In this document: positions 1-11,665 of the stretch, piece after piece | Layout: the number at the start of each line of letters is the position of its first letter | How positions within the stretch are numbered: position 1 is the stretch's first letter | NCBI GenBank assembly: GCA_023213395.1 | Contig: CM041465.1 | Coordinates: 146,389,741 to 146,453,740 of the forward strand | Length of the DNA stretch: 64,000 nucleotides | Direction of reading: 5' to 3' | Origin: Cycas panzhihuaensis | Lineage: Eukaryota; Cycadophyta | Notes under the pieces: model-generated | Told to the model about the DNA's origin: nothing | The model's input: only the letters and a program-made list of their open reading frames with translations | Databases searched by the model: none | Made by a program: the position numbers and the translations under genes

Positions 1-629
1 TACCTTATATTATTAATTAATAGGTAGTTTGATTTGTTTAATCTATACTTGCCCAGATATATCCTTTGTTGTTACTTTGTGTTCCAAATATATGTAAAAT
101 CCTCATAAATCACATTGGAAAGCATCAAAACAAATCTTACAATATCTTACAAGTATCATTTATAATGGTTTAACATATAATTTTTGTACTACTAAACTAA
201 AATTAATAGGATACATAAACTGTAATTGGGTAGGGGAGGAGACTCTGACGATAAAAAATCTACTACTGGTTACACTTTCTTTCTTGACTCTTTATCTATC
301 ATATGGTCTAGTAAGAAAATATAAGCATTGGGCTTATCCACAACAAAAGTTGAATATCAAACACCATTAAATCTTTATTAAGTGAACTCAGTTTGTTTCC
401 TAACTCTTTTATTAAAATTAATGTTGATAATCAAGGTGCCATATCTATTGCTACTAATCCTATTGCTCATTCTAGAACTAGACACATAGAATTACATCAG
501 CACTTTATTCATAATCTTGTTAATGATAATACTCTTAATTTGTTTTATTGTCCTATAGATTTAAAGATTACAGACATTCTTACAAATCCATTAATAGAAG
601 AAAATTTGTTAAACTTTGAGAATTATTGA
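1..629 (+). pseudogene. copia RT C-terminus and RNase H
   Basis: The first ~180 bases translate, with stops, to the conserved end of copia reverse transcriptase (LTHTRPDIS-like segment, then the segment ending in ILQYL). A GYINCNWVG stretch near 210-235 matches the RNase H GYTDADWAG motif. From 393 an uninterrupted 78-residue frame carries VDNQGAISIA (family DNQSAI/L), HSRTRHIELHQHFI and the DILTNPL segment, and ends in TGA at 629. These are the terminal motifs of copia pol. The upstream part has several TAA/TAG stops, so this is a pseudogene. Confidence 0.8.
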
Positions 630-749
630 AGATTGAAGAAGTCTTCATCAAAGAGGGAATAACATACCAAATTCTTCTTTATCTTCTTCCTTCTTCTTTC
701 TTCTATCTTCTATATCATCCATTGTACAAAAGATAATATTAAAGAGGGA

Positions 750-1274
750 TGTTAGAGTAATGTTACCTTTGCAAATATCACTTTATTAAATTTAATATAT
801 TTCACTTAATTATGTAAGTTTATTAAAATAACAAATTGCTCATTTCAATGAATCCTTCTTCCTCCTTAAAAATCTCCTCCTAGATTCTTGGAGGTTGGTT
901 TACCTATCTGTTGGTCTACAATCTATCAGTTAAGATGGTCAAATTTCTGGTCAAGTGACTATGGTACGTAGGATGGTGAGGAGGCTAACTAGGTATTCCT
1001 TCCAGAAAGGAAATGTTGCACTTTGCACAACTATATATATGTATATAGAGAGGATGGGATCCTCATCACATTTGTAATGTATATTCATTTTATTAAAATA
1101 TATTTATATTCTTGAGGTGGTTTTTCATCCCTTAATGAGGTTTTCCACCTGTCTACATATGGTTTCCTGTATTTTATTTTAGTGCATTTGATGTTTTAAT
1201 TATTATTGTAAAATTTATATACTTTATTCTAATATTATGATCTATGCATTTGTTTCTAAATCCTCTCTTTAACA
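750..1274 (+). repeat. 3' LTR of C0
   Basis: It starts TGTTAGAGTAATG after the purine tract AAAGAGGGA and ends TCTTTAACA, giving the inverted termini TGTTA...TAACA. Length is 525 bp. The 5' LTR is outside the window, so the ends rest on the termini and on resumption of gypsy coding after 1274. Confidence 0.7.
1031..1046 (+). promoter_or_regulatory. TATA-like element in the C0 LTR
   Basis: CTATATATATGTATAT lies 281 bp into the LTR, where a copia promoter is expected. This is seen by motif only. Confidence 0.4.
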
Positions 1275-2268
1275 AAAATGTACCATTCTTACTTTTGTGT
1301 TTAAATGTGATACTTATCAATGAAATAAGTAAGATACCAAAGCTTAGCTGGGTCTCTTATAACCTTTATGTATTCCTTAGTATAAATGCTAGGATATTAT
1401 AATGGATTTCATTGTTAAACTACCATTATCTACCAAGTATGAATCTATCCTTATAGTTATTGATAAGTTAAGTAAATACACCTATTTTTTACCAATTTAT
1501 AACCTCTTATAAAGAACCTTACCTCAATAAAACATATATATAGTCCATATTCTGCCTTTATAGGTTCCTCTTAACTATAGTCTAGGATTGAGACCTCAAG
1601 TTTACCAACTCATTTTAGTAAAAACTCTTTTGAACATCAAGAAAATCATTTAATATGAGTTTAACTGACCAGTTCTAAATAGATGGCTAATCAAAAGTCC
1701 TTAACAAAATATTGGAGACCTACTTGCATTATTTGACATTTGATCACAAAGCTAAATAGACTTCTTGATTAGCCCTTGTAGAGTACTAGTATAACTTATC
1801 CTATTACCTGGCTATAAGAATGTCTCCATTTATGGATCTCTATGGTCACTCCCTACCATCTTATCACATACTAGTAACTACTCTTTAGAGTGCTTCTATC
1901 CAATAAAATCTCTAGATTATGGACCAAATTTTGAACACTCTTAATTAAAACCTGACAAATGCCTAAAATCATATGAAATAACTCATTAAACACCACTATT
2001 ATTATTACTCCTTCTCCATTAATGATCTTATATCTCTTAATCTCTAATCATATAAGTAATAATCTCTCAAAAACCATAAAATACAAAAGCTTAACCCCCA
2101 CTATTTTGTACCATAAAAAGTAATCCAACATATTAGTAAAGTCATTTATCTACTTGAACTCATACCCAACACTAAGTTCCATAATATTTTTCATATTTCT
2201 TATCTCAAAAAGTACTTTAGCACAGACATTATTCCCTAGATTATTCTTCTAATCTTAGATGAAGATTA
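1275..2268 (+). pseudogene. gypsy integrase (G1), degraded
   Basis: The translation, allowing for stops, follows the chromovirus integrase in order: zinc-finger end (MYHSYF then CDTYQ-NK), MDFIVKLPLSTKYESIL and VIDKLSKYTYFLPIY of the catalytic core, a degraded TIVSDRDPKFTS segment, the HPQTDGQTE region reduced to fragments, MSPFMDLYGHSLPS, and the C-terminal segment up to the IHNVFHVSQL-like motif near 2170-2200. Nearly every expected Gln is TAA or TAG. It stops at 2268, where an LTR begins, and the chromodomain follows after 6381. The integrase would have joined element cDNA to the chromosome; this copy cannot be functional. Confidence 0.75.
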
Positions 2269-2576
2269 TGTTGGGTGTAATACTGAATTAGATAATTACC
2301 CTCATGTAATCTCTCTCTACATTATGTGTATTTTATATTAGAGGTTGTGGGCTATATAGAGATGTGTGCCACCTCTAGATTGACTAATGAGGTTATCTCA
2401 ATAATGGTGAGCATGTAATATAAGTATTTATACTATCATTAGTTCTAATTTGATTTTTGGCCAAATTTTCATATCTATGTTTATTTATTATATATACTTT
2501 ATCTTATTTGTTCTTCATTGCTATATCATTAACTTATCATTATTCTTTATATTTATTGTATTTTCAATTTCTAATA
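2269..2576 (+). repeat. 5' LTR of L1n
   Basis: 308 bp, TGTTGGGTGTAATAC to ..TTTCTAATA. It matches 6074-6381 along its whole length with scattered substitutions. Confidence 0.85.
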
Positions 2577-2590
2577 TAGTATCAGAACCC
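2577..2590 (+). promoter_or_regulatory. tRNA primer binding site of L1n
   Basis: TAGTATCAGAACCC directly abuts the 5' LTR and is a decayed form of TGGTATCAGAGCC (initiator Met tRNA). Confidence 0.7.
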
Positions 2591-2989
2591 AAGGTTGAAT
2601 CTTTGAAGGCATCATTGTAGAGTCTTATACATGTTATCCTTGAGATTTTTTTTATAAGCCTTGTTAATTTTTTATTGTACCTACTTTTTGACCTAATTAT
2701 TATTCATTGAAGATCATTTCAAGTTATTTGAATCTAGCCTATGCACATTTTTCTAAAGGTATCTTTTTCTAAAATATTTGGGGATATTTCAAAATTTAAA
2801 GGGTTATTTTAATGTTATTTAAGGGCTATTTTAAACTTGTTTAGAGTTGTTAATCAAAGACTATCTTGAAGATTATTTTAAAAGATTTTGAAGCTATGGA
2901 GTTATATGCTTTTGTGACTAGATTTCATGGTGCATATGGGCCCATTTTCTGAGTATGTAGTTATGTCATTTACAGTCACAAAAGTATAG

Positions 2990-3080
2990 GTTTTTAAAGA
3001 AAAAGGAGAGCAAATTTTACACTTGTTGTAGGCCTGATCATCCTATAGAAGATGTTTATCTGCTATTTAAAAAATAAATA
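2990..3080 (+). pseudogene. Possible gag zinc-knuckle remnant in L1n
   Basis: At 3012-3075 a frame reads FYTCCRPDHPIEDVYLLF. It resembles the copia gag knuckle CxxCGRxGHxxxxCY, with the glycine and the last cysteine changed. The flanks are degraded and no longer ORF is present. The family link is inference. Confidence 0.4.
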
Positions 3081-5330
3081 AATCTTGTAATAGTTATTTA
3101 TAACATCAATTATGGATGCTGTTACTATAATTACTGATTGTTATACAAGCTCCAAGATTGAAGAATGGAACTATGGTATAGAATTGGCAAATTCACATGC
3201 CATTATCTATTCTAAAAATTTTTGAAGCACTAGATAATGATATGAAAAAGACATCTACCTATGAGGAGAGTTGATTGACTAGAAGCTACTCCAAAGGATG
3301 CCATATGAAACCCTGTGATGAAGCTAGAAGCCCAGGTAGATCTGACCCCTTAGATGTGTTTGTCTGTAATCTCTCCTGATTTTTGTTATTGTTGCATATA
3401 ATGGTCTATGTAAGTTGATTGAGCATACTATGTTTATGCTAAATATTAGGCTAATTATTGTTGGTAGTATGAAGAACTCTAAAAATTACGTTGTTTAAAT
3501 AGATTATCTGTAGTCTATTGAGGTTGCTATTGTCCATTCAATGTGGATTTAATTTCAATGGCTTCTTGATTCCTTTGAGATATTTCATGATTGGTCACCT
3601 CATAATATTATAGTTTATCATGCAATCATACAATTTCATAATTTTTACTATCAATCATTACCTCCATCTCTTGTTTAATTTTAAAATCACCATTTTGTTA
3701 TGCCTACTAATATTAGATAGTCTTAGATGGTTGTTACTGAGATTATGTCTTAGTTTGCACTTGAAAAAAATGTTATTATTACATCAAAGGATGTTGTGAC
3801 TAAGTATTATTCATAAAGTAGGGGTATGTAGTTGCTGTATAGATCGAATAATAGACTAAACCATTAGATCAATATTTTTAGTGCATGTTCTTCCCATAAC
3901 CTCCTTGTGATATAAAAAAATACTAATAGTTGGAAAATCATGCATAGAATAAATGAAACTTATACTTCACTAGCACAATCAAACTAAAGCTTTAATGTGC
4001 TCAAAGCATTACAAACATATCATACTAGAGAGCATATGATGGTAACATGCTCCCTTTATCCATGAGATCGTAATAGCATAGGTAGTACAAAGCAATAGTG
4101 GGAGCTATGTGACTACATTTTTTACAATTCTCCTACTTCCAAGCTTTAAATTAGTGCTAAAATGTGGCCATCATGCCTGGTTACTCTCTTATGTGCCTAG
4201 ATTTCAACATTCCCGCATAGAATTTAGGCAGTATAAACTTGGATTAGAGCTCTAATTCATTAATCAATCCATCCCTATTTGGAAGCTATCCTTGTGCTGT
4301 GACAATAAGGTCTATGTAAATGCATATAAAACTTACGAGCTGAATACTAACTATCACACCATGGGTCGGTGAAGATTTATCTATTGAAGAAGAAATTAGC
4401 CATGCATTTAAATGGTGGTCAAATGACAAGAAGATGTCCTGTTTGATGTGCAGATCAAATAAAGGATGAGCCATGGAGCTTGGAAACAAACTAGGAACAA
4501 AGAGAATGTTGATATGAATAGCCTAAACTTGCTTAGATCAATGGTAACCTTGCAAACAAATCCATGGTAGATCTATAACAAAATCAAATGTGATAAAATG
4601 ATGAAATATGGAAGAATCCTAATTTTGCTTTAGGGTTAAATTGTAATATTTTAATTTTTATTTTGGAAGACATGCTTCATTTTTAAAATCCACTTTATTT
4701 TGTTTTATATTTGAAAAAACACATTTAATTATTTTTGGATAAATTTTTGAGATCTACCTAGCCCCCTTATGCCTCAACCCTTAGTCACATGGAGGTACTA
4801 CATGACCAACAACCAGCTAGCAAAATAGTCTAAACCCTTATTTTCACCTTTTATGGAGTCCCTATCACATTTTTTATGATAACTTGAGCTATGAGGCTCC
4901 TTTATCGGTCCTATCACTTGCATTGGATTTATAATAAAGAGATCTTTCTTTTGGTAGGTTACTTGATATTATTTGGAGTTGCTTCTATGTAGAAACTTTA
5001 GTTCAAAGTTAAAATCTTATACTTTTCTTCATTTTTTTAGATTCTTCAGGTATATATATGTATTTTCAAGGCTCCATGATATGATGTACCCCAAATATGG
5101 GGGATACCATGTACTAAGGTCTTATTTCTCCATTGAGTTTCATTTTGAGCTTCATTATATGAGAGAGAGTCATTCATATAATATTTGAGTCACATCTATG
5201 TTTTAAGTCATGTATTAACATTATTACTAGTTATTTTGCCCATATAGGCAGGATGTAAGCCTATGGTGGCATGATGTAAGCCCAAAGAGGTATGTTTTTA
5301 GCCCATGTGAAAATTTGAGGTCATCTAAAT
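3081..5330. other. L1n internal DNA, no recognisable coding
   Basis: A+T-rich, many stops in all frames. I see no polymerase, integrase or protease motif and no RNA gene. Short open frames here have no recognisable domain. Confidence 0.6.
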
Positions 5331-6032
5331 ACTACTTACATTCCTATATAAGGAAGGGATGGGATACTATTATATATACTCTTGCTAGCACTGATTAATC
5401 CATGTATACAAAGGAACATCCTTGTTAACCGGTGGTTATAGTAGCTAGTTACCCATATGGTTTAGTGGATGGTATTCTCTTCATATAGACATTGGTAGGT
5501 TATTATATCATTGTAACAGATCATGATTTAGTTTATTCAAAGACTTGGTATTTTTTACTTGAATACTACTTATACTACCATACAAGCAAGGGGTGGGGCA
5601 CTATTATAACTACTCTTACTGGCACTGATTGATCCATGTACAAAAAGGAACATCCTAAATAACTAGTGGTCATAGAAACTAGTTATCCATGTGGTTTAGT
5701 AGATGGTTTTCTCTTTATATGGACATTAGTAGCTTATTACACTATTATAGCAAGTTATGATTTATCATATTTGAAGACTTGTCACCTTTTATTTAAGGAC
5801 TACTTGCATTTCCATATAAGCAATGGGTGGGACACTGTTACAACTACTCTTGCTAGCACCAACTGAACAATGTATGCAAAGGTAGTTACTACTCAATTGG
5901 CAATTATAAGAAATAGTTACCCATGAATTTTGGTAGATGGACTTTACTTCATATGGATATCAATAGTTCTTTATACTATTACAGTAGCATTTGATCTAAA
6001 TTCCATTTAAAGACTCAATATTTATTATTTGA
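5331..6032 (+). repeat. Three tandem 234-bp units in L1n
   Basis: ACTACTT landmarks fall at 5331, 5565 and 5799, an exact 234-bp period. Each unit repeats the blocks AAGG(A)TGGG..CAC, CTCTTRCTRGCAC, AAAGGAACATCC (first two units), the AGTTACCCATRTGG block and GATGG..TTCATATGGAC. The array ends just before the polypurine tract. The period is a multiple of 3, and the middle unit has a 66-codon open frame of unknown identity. A related ~100-bp piece occurs at 24190-24290. Confidence 0.8.
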
Positions 6033-6073
6033 TATGACATTTCATTATGTAATTGACTATTATAGGGGAGAAA

Positions 6074-6381
6074 TGTTAGGTGTAATACCAAATTACATAA
6101 TTAATTTCATGTAATATCTCTTTATATTATGTGTATTTTATATTAGAGGTTATGGGCTACATAGAGATATATGCCACCTCTAGATTGATCTATGAGGTTC
6201 TCTCACTAATGGTGAGTATGAACTATAAGTATGTACACTATCATTCTTTCTAATTTAAGTTTTGACCAATTCTCCATATCTATGTTTATTTGTTATACAT
6301 ACTTTATCTTATTTATTCTTTATTGTTATATTTTTAACTCATCATTATTCTTTGTATTTATTGCATTTTCAATTTCTAATA
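6074..6381 (+). repeat. 3' LTR of L1n
   Basis: 308 bp, preceded by the purine tract ATAGGGGAGAAA. Same length and order as the 5' copy. Confidence 0.85.
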
Positions 6382-6578
6382 GATTGACTTAGCACTATAT
6401 TTCTAGAATGTATCTTAGCTAGTTGATAATGTTACGTTTAGGACATGACCAACTTTTAGTATTTAGTGTAGTGGGTTAGTTGTGATTCTAAGGAACTAAT
6501 AGAGGAATCAATTGAATTTATTAAGAAACATCAACATCTTCTTAGCTTTAAGGACTCAACATCTTAATGGAAGGGACT
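6382..6578 (+). pseudogene. G1 chromodomain region (resumed)
   Basis: Directly after the L1n 3' LTR a frame reads EESIEFIKKHQHLLSFKD and then WKGLIT. This matches the end of plant chromovirus pol (EEATWEDxxFIKKxFPxFxLEDK, then KGG). With the integrase at 1275-2268 it shows that L1n split a single polyprotein. A purine tract (TGGAAGGGAC) follows near 6569. Confidence 0.65.
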
Positions 6579-6974
6579 TATTACATTACCACTTATTGTA
6601 ATTAAAACCTAATTGCTTGCTTATATGACTAAGGAACTTAGTGTTAATGCTAGCCACTAACTTTTGTGCACATGTTACTTATGTTTACAAATGGAATTAG
6701 AGGTTATTTATCCCACTAATAGTATTCTATATAAAAGGCCATTCTTGTCTATTTAAGGTGTATTAAATATACATAAAGGATTATTATATATTATCATTTC
6801 TTATAATATTATACTTTGATGCACCTTTTATGCTCTTTTAGTGTTTTTATAAGTGTCCAATATTTATAAAAATACTCTCATTGATAATAAAGAGTGTCCA
6901 TTCATGCCTATATTATGTCCTTTAAGTTATCTAAACTTTTTAGTCTATGGAGAATATTAGGCAGTAATGTCCCA
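6579..6974 (+). repeat. 3' LTR of G1 (ends tentative)
   Basis: It starts TATTACATTACC (TG decayed to TA) after the purine tract and ends near GTAATGTCCCA, an imperfect inverted match. The G2 LTR resumes at 6975. Only one copy is in the window, so the 3' end is set by the neighbouring repeat. Confidence 0.5.
6728..6736 (+). promoter_or_regulatory. TATA box in the G1 LTR
   Basis: TATATAAAA, a canonical plant TATA box about 150 bp into the LTR. Confidence 0.5.
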
Positions 6975-8089
6975 TTTAAAGCTTTAATAGGTAACACAAC
7001 AAACCTTTAGCCTTTCTACAAATGAATTATTATTTATATGGACAATATATAAAGGTTTATAAAGATATAAGTTAAAATTTAAAAAAGGACTAATAGATGA
7101 GGAGTTATACATAATTTCACAAATGGGAAAATGAAGGAGATTATTTTAAACATTCAATTTGTGAAATGCATAATTGTAAGAAAAACATAAAGGGAAGCAT
7201 TCCACAATTTTATAGATGAAGGAATGAAGGCTAAAAATAAAGGAAGTAATCTTACATATTTATACTTTAATTATGAAGACAAAATAAATGTATAATTAGG
7301 TTCCAAATGAATATACGAGGCATTTAATTGCCTTGGAATCTGAACCATCAAAGAAATGGATGACAACTCTTCATTCATAAGAGGAATAAAAAGTGAACAA
7401 TCATGAATAAAAGCAATAAAAATACCATGGTATAGTTCATTCACACAAAGGAGATTTGAATAGGTCTAGATTTAGGGAGGAAGAATAGTAGAGACCAAAA
7501 AGGAGGACAATTATGATCTTGAGCAAAGTGCTAAATAAAGCATGGTGATGGATAAAGTAGTGCTAATTTGAGCATAATTTTCATTTAGTATGATTCATAA
7601 AGTTAGGCATATATATATTCTACCTTATTTATTGAGTTAAAGTATATATTCTACCTCATTTGTTGAGTTAGACATACATTTATTCTATATTATGCATTAA
7701 GTTGGGTATTTGGGAGATTTATAAGTAGAGTAGTATCAAAGAGACTGTGGTCTTGAATCTTAAGCATTAATAATTTTATAATATAAAGGCATCCTTTGGC
7801 TTATTTATTTGAGTAGAAAAATTAAGGGGTGCATTCTTAGGCATTAACATATAAGGTAGGTGCATGCTAAACATTTGATAAAACATCTAAATTAGATATG
7901 CATGCTAATTTGGAATGATAGTAGAATTTCATAGCCATTAAATTAGCACTCAAAGTCATCCTTAGGATCGTATCTCCATCCCTTTCAAGGGAAGCATTTG
8001 GTAAGTGCACATATTAATGCGATCATTAACATTTCAACCTCATTAGACCTAAAAGGTGTTAAATTATAGATTTATTTGGAGGGTTTAGG

Positions 8090-8250
8090 TTGAATGAATC
8101 TCCTCTAGTTATATTTATATGTACAAGGGTTTAGTGAATTCCCTCTAGTTACACCTATATGCATGAGGGTTGAGGGAGTCCCCTCTAGTTTTTTAAATGA
8201 ATGGGCATTAAGTGAGTCCCCTTTGGTTACATTTATATGTATGAAGTAAT
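8090..8250 (+). repeat. Minisatellite 1 in the G2 LTR
   Basis: Imperfect ~50-bp units with core AGTGAGTCCCCTCTAGTTAC, about four copies. The same array occurs at 50750-50890 in the 3' LTR. Confidence 0.7.
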
Positions 8251-8519
8251 GATTATATGAAGGATTTACTAGCTCATATTTGGGTAGATAGTATGGTATG
8301 AAGCACACTCCTCATAAAGATGAGAGCTAATAGCCATACATACATATGTTGTGTGGTATAAAACACATAGTTATTACTTGCATATAATACATGGTCTGGG
8401 ACATGTGAGGCTACATGGATAAATAGTCCAAGGAGATTGACTCAGTAGTGTGCATATGTATTAGCATTCTAGATAGAGTGTAAAATTAATTACAATAGGA
8501 AATTCAATAATAGAATAGT

Positions 8520-8935
8520 AGGGTTAATTGAGCATGCCCTTATGCTCTAGTTATATTGGATGGTTTCATCGGTGTTAAACTATAGAATGAGATAGTGTTG
8601 ATTAAGTATACCCCTATGCTTTAGTTATATTAGATGATTTTATTGGTATTAAATTATAGAATGAGATAGGATTGACTGTGCATGCCCTTATGCTCTAGTT
8701 ACATTATAGTTTGAGATATGGTTGACTACATATGGACCTATGTTGTGGTTACATTATAGTATGAGCTAGAGTTAGTTGAGTATGTCCTTATGCTTTGGTT
8801 ATATTGGGTTAGCATCATTTGTGTTAAACTATAGAATGAGATAGGCTTGACTACATATGTCCCTATGCTTTGGTTATGTTACTGTATGAGATAGAGTTGA
8901 ATGAGTATATTTATATGCTTTGATTATTTTAGATT
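8520..8935 (+). repeat. Minisatellite 2 in the G2 LTR
   Basis: Units with core TGCCCCTATGCTCTAGTTA plus GAATGAGATAGGGTTGA. A shorter (~50 bp) and a longer (~105 bp) form alternate, the longer one carrying GATGGTTTCATTGGTGTTAA. The same array is at 51170-51560, and a related array at 36857-37005. Confidence 0.75.
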
Positions 8936-9518
8936 ACTTTACTGGCATTAAATACAAATGAAATGCATAATTGAAATTACAATAAAATGTTAAGAACTAA
9001 TACAACATTATGATATTTATAGTATTTTTAATTACTTCTATAATGATGTGATAGTAGGACTAGTTTAGGGTTGAGTGTAGAGTGGATTACTAATACTCCA
9101 GTGCCCATATAATGTGATCTAGCTTGGGAGCACTTTCCTTTATATGAATATGAATGGTTGGGAGGTGAATCTATTAGAAGTAATCTGATTAGCAATATTC
9201 CTTTTAGTAAATTAATTATATTTGTATTATTATAGTATTATATATTATGTGAGATGTCTCATCAATGATTTGTGTTGTTATGTTTCTTACCATTATCTCT
9301 AAATGCAATTTCCTAAAAGAGGAATTATAATGATATGATACTTGATGTCATTTTCTATAATTTACAATGATAATATTTAATATTAAAAATAAATAACAAA
9401 CACCTTTAATCCCTTCAAGGATTAACATCCACAAGGATACAAATTTTTATCTTCTATGTATAATAAACAAACTTAGATTTGATTCCTTAGCTTAAGTGGT
9501 CCATAGGACTATTATTGT

Positions 9519-9531
9519 TGGTATTAGAGCC
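9519..9531 (+). promoter_or_regulatory. G2 primer binding site
   Basis: TGGTATTAGAGCC directly follows the first long LTR, one change from the Met-tRNA-type site. It fixes the right end of the 5' LTR and the plus orientation. Confidence 0.75.
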
Positions 9532-10739
9532 TAGATTGGAAGCTTAGGAGAAACTTAGTAGGACAACCTAGTTCAAGTATATATACTAGTAGAAAATTAA
9601 TAGGAAACATTTAGATCATAATCTTATAATGAGTTTAATACATCTAGTTCAAAGTTTAATTTAAAGATTATAGGTTTGAAGGTTTATAAGAATTTGGTAG
9701 GTTACAATAGTTCATTAACTACTAATTAGGATTTTTACAAGTTACAACATTAAAGAATTACTACCGAGACTTCATCATTAGCACCTTAGATAGTTGCTAC
9801 CCATATTTCATAAGTGGTAATAATAAAAGTTACTGCAAGGGAATTATATAATTACAATCTTAAAAAAAAATTTCTACTAAGATTTTGAAAGTTGCAAGGT
9901 GATAAGTAAGTTAATAGGGTCCCCTAAGTTAGAACATTATTGCAAGGATTTCATAAGGTTTCGTTGTTAGAAAGATTGTTACAGATATTACTAGGGTTAT
10001 AACATTACTAAGTTGCCATGACCTCATAAAATTACAAAATATTAATAGATGCATGTAACAACTTTAAATTAGTAGTAGATTTTAGACTACATAGTAAGAA
10101 ATATTGGTGGATTTTAGATGTTACAATGTTAATAGGCTTCATAAACTATATTAAGTTGTAGCATAAAATAAGTTATTCTTAATGCTTGATCAACTATAAC
10201 TTTGGAAAGTTATTACAGAGTTTTATACATTGCAATATTAAGAAGTTTTGCTACTAAAGTTTTATGTGATATAACATTAAGAGATTACTACCTAGATTTG
10301 AGGAACCTAAAGCATTTGGTTGCTATTAATTTGGGACTTAATAGACCATTGAGCTATAAAATTAATAGAGTTATTGTTAGAAGTCTATAAATTGCAATAT
10401 TAATAAATTGTTATTGGGATTCTAATCATAGAAATAGGAGGACAATCATACATAAATAATGCATAAGTAAATTTGGGAGAAAGAAAAGGATCCTAGCCTA
10501 GAAATAAAACTAAGAAGGAGATCCCAAGACCTAAAGTAAGTCTACAGGTTGGTATCTCCTTGGTCCTAGTAGAAATAATCTATAATTTGTAAGACTAATT
10601 AAGAAGTTATAAGAAAGACAATAAAAGAATATTAAGAAGACATAAAGAGACATTTCTCAATATTCAATAGTAGACCATTGAGCATAAAAGAAATGGAAGA
10701 AGCCAACATGATAGAAGTAATAAAAGGAGGGATACATCT
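9532..10739 (+). other. G2 leader with degenerate tandem repeats
   Basis: No domain recognised. From 9720 to 10420 variants of a TTGCAATATTAATAAGTT motif recur every ~70-90 bases, often followed by a TTACTACC / GCTACTAAG motif and a GATTTCATAA motif, suggesting an old tandem array. A 62-codon open frame at 10202-10390 lies within it and I do not regard it as a gene. The stretch ends at the L2 insertion. Confidence 0.5.
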
Positions 10740-11268
10740 TACAAAAATTTTTAACTCTCTAATATCATATTAGAATGAACTCAACTATGTGTAGTAGAAG
10801 CATATCAAAGTTGTATAAAGAATCAAATATATCTTGAGAATTATATATATAATTCATGTAATATAAGATTAACATATTAAGTAATATCATGAACACAAAG
10901 TAATGAATATATTAATAATCATGCAATAAGTATTACCATAAGAGACAACATATTTATACATAGAAAAACTAAGAGAGAATAAAGAAATGGTTGGAGTCTT
11001 CAAAATCTCCTCTTAATAATATCAAATAAATTACATCTCTAAGTCAATCCTTCCTCTCCCAAGTTCTCAAGTGGTATGTACATGTATTTATAGATATATC
11101 ACCTCATAAATAGCCTATAATATAACTTGAGCCTTTTCATCATCCAATAGGATTTATACATGAATATGTATGCATATTACATCTATCAATACTTTTATGA
11201 GAGGGATTGTCTGAGACCATAATAATATATTAAATATTAGATATGTGAAGATATCATATATTCTAGCA
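10740..11268 (-). repeat. 3' LTR of L2 (minus strand)
   Basis: Starts TGCTAGAATATATG on the minus strand, right after the purine tract. Collinear with 19607-20140. Confidence 0.8.
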
Positions 11269-11665
11269 CCCCCTTTCAATATTCAATATCTTTAATTTGC
11301 AATCTTATAGTCTTTAACCTTAGTCTTTAAATTTTTATACTTTTCCTATATATTGGAATCTATAAACTTGTATAAAATTTATATCAAATTGTATTAAGTT
11401 GAATTAATTTGAATAAAGTTGTATCACCTATAATCTATAAATCTATCAATATTATGCTTGACTCCTATAAGTAATTAACCTGTAACCATTTGTAGTTAAT
11501 TATGATTAATAGTAACTAACTATGATTATCCACTTATAAACCTATAATCTATTCATTAATTAACCAAATAACTAATATCAATTTATGACTTTTACACATC
11601 ATGTTTATATGAAGTTATTTTCTCAATAACTTTATATATTTACCTATAAGTTTATTATAAATATC
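11269..11665 (-). other. L2 internal DNA left of TG
   Basis: The polypurine tract of L2 lies at 11269-11278. The rest is A+T-rich with no recognised coding. It ends at ATATC, the target copy of TG. Confidence 0.6.

Larger units (their letters stand above)
1..1274 (+). mobile_element. Ty1/copia retrotransposon, 3' end only (C0)
   Basis: The end of reverse transcriptase, RNase H, a purine-rich tract and a 3' LTR are visible; the rest lies left of the window. Directly after the LTR end (..TTTAACA at 1274) gypsy integrase coding begins in register with its family pattern, so C0 appears to be inserted in that integrase. The 5' target duplication is outside the window; AAAAT at 1275-1279 is the predicted 3' copy. 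Confidence 0.8.
2269..6381 (+). mobile_element. Non-autonomous LTR element L1n (4.1 kb)
   Basis: Two 308-bp LTRs (2269-2576, 6074-6381) flank 3.5 kb without recognisable pol. The PBS-like TAGTATCAGAACC directly follows the 5' LTR, and a polypurine tract (ATAGGGGAGAAA) precedes the 3' LTR. Flanking GATTA (2264-2268) and GATTG (6382-6386) look like a decayed 5-bp target duplication. The insertion separates the G1 integrase from its chromodomain. A weak gag zinc-knuckle remnant suggests a deletion derivative of a copia-like element. Confidence 0.8.
1275..6974 (+). mobile_element. Ty3/gypsy chromovirus, 3' half, interrupted (G1)
   Basis: Integrase (1275-2268), then after a 4.1-kb insertion the chromodomain region (6382-6578), a purine tract and a 3' LTR (6579-6974). 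The left half of the element is outside the window. The right LTR end abuts the G2 LTR in mid-sequence, which suggests that G1 was inserted into the G2 5' LTR. Confidence 0.7.
6975..9517 (+). repeat. G2 5' LTR, right-hand 2.54 kb
   Basis: Collinear with 49608-52164, including both internal minisatellites and the terminal block around AATAAACAAACTT. The first ~410 bp of the LTR (49198-49607 in the other copy) is absent; G1 sits in its place. Confidence 0.8.

Noticed and set aside
8090-8935. Regularly spaced repeats that could suggest a CRISPR array
   Set aside because: Units are contiguous and imperfect with no unique spacers, and the sequence is a plant LTR; it is a minisatellite.
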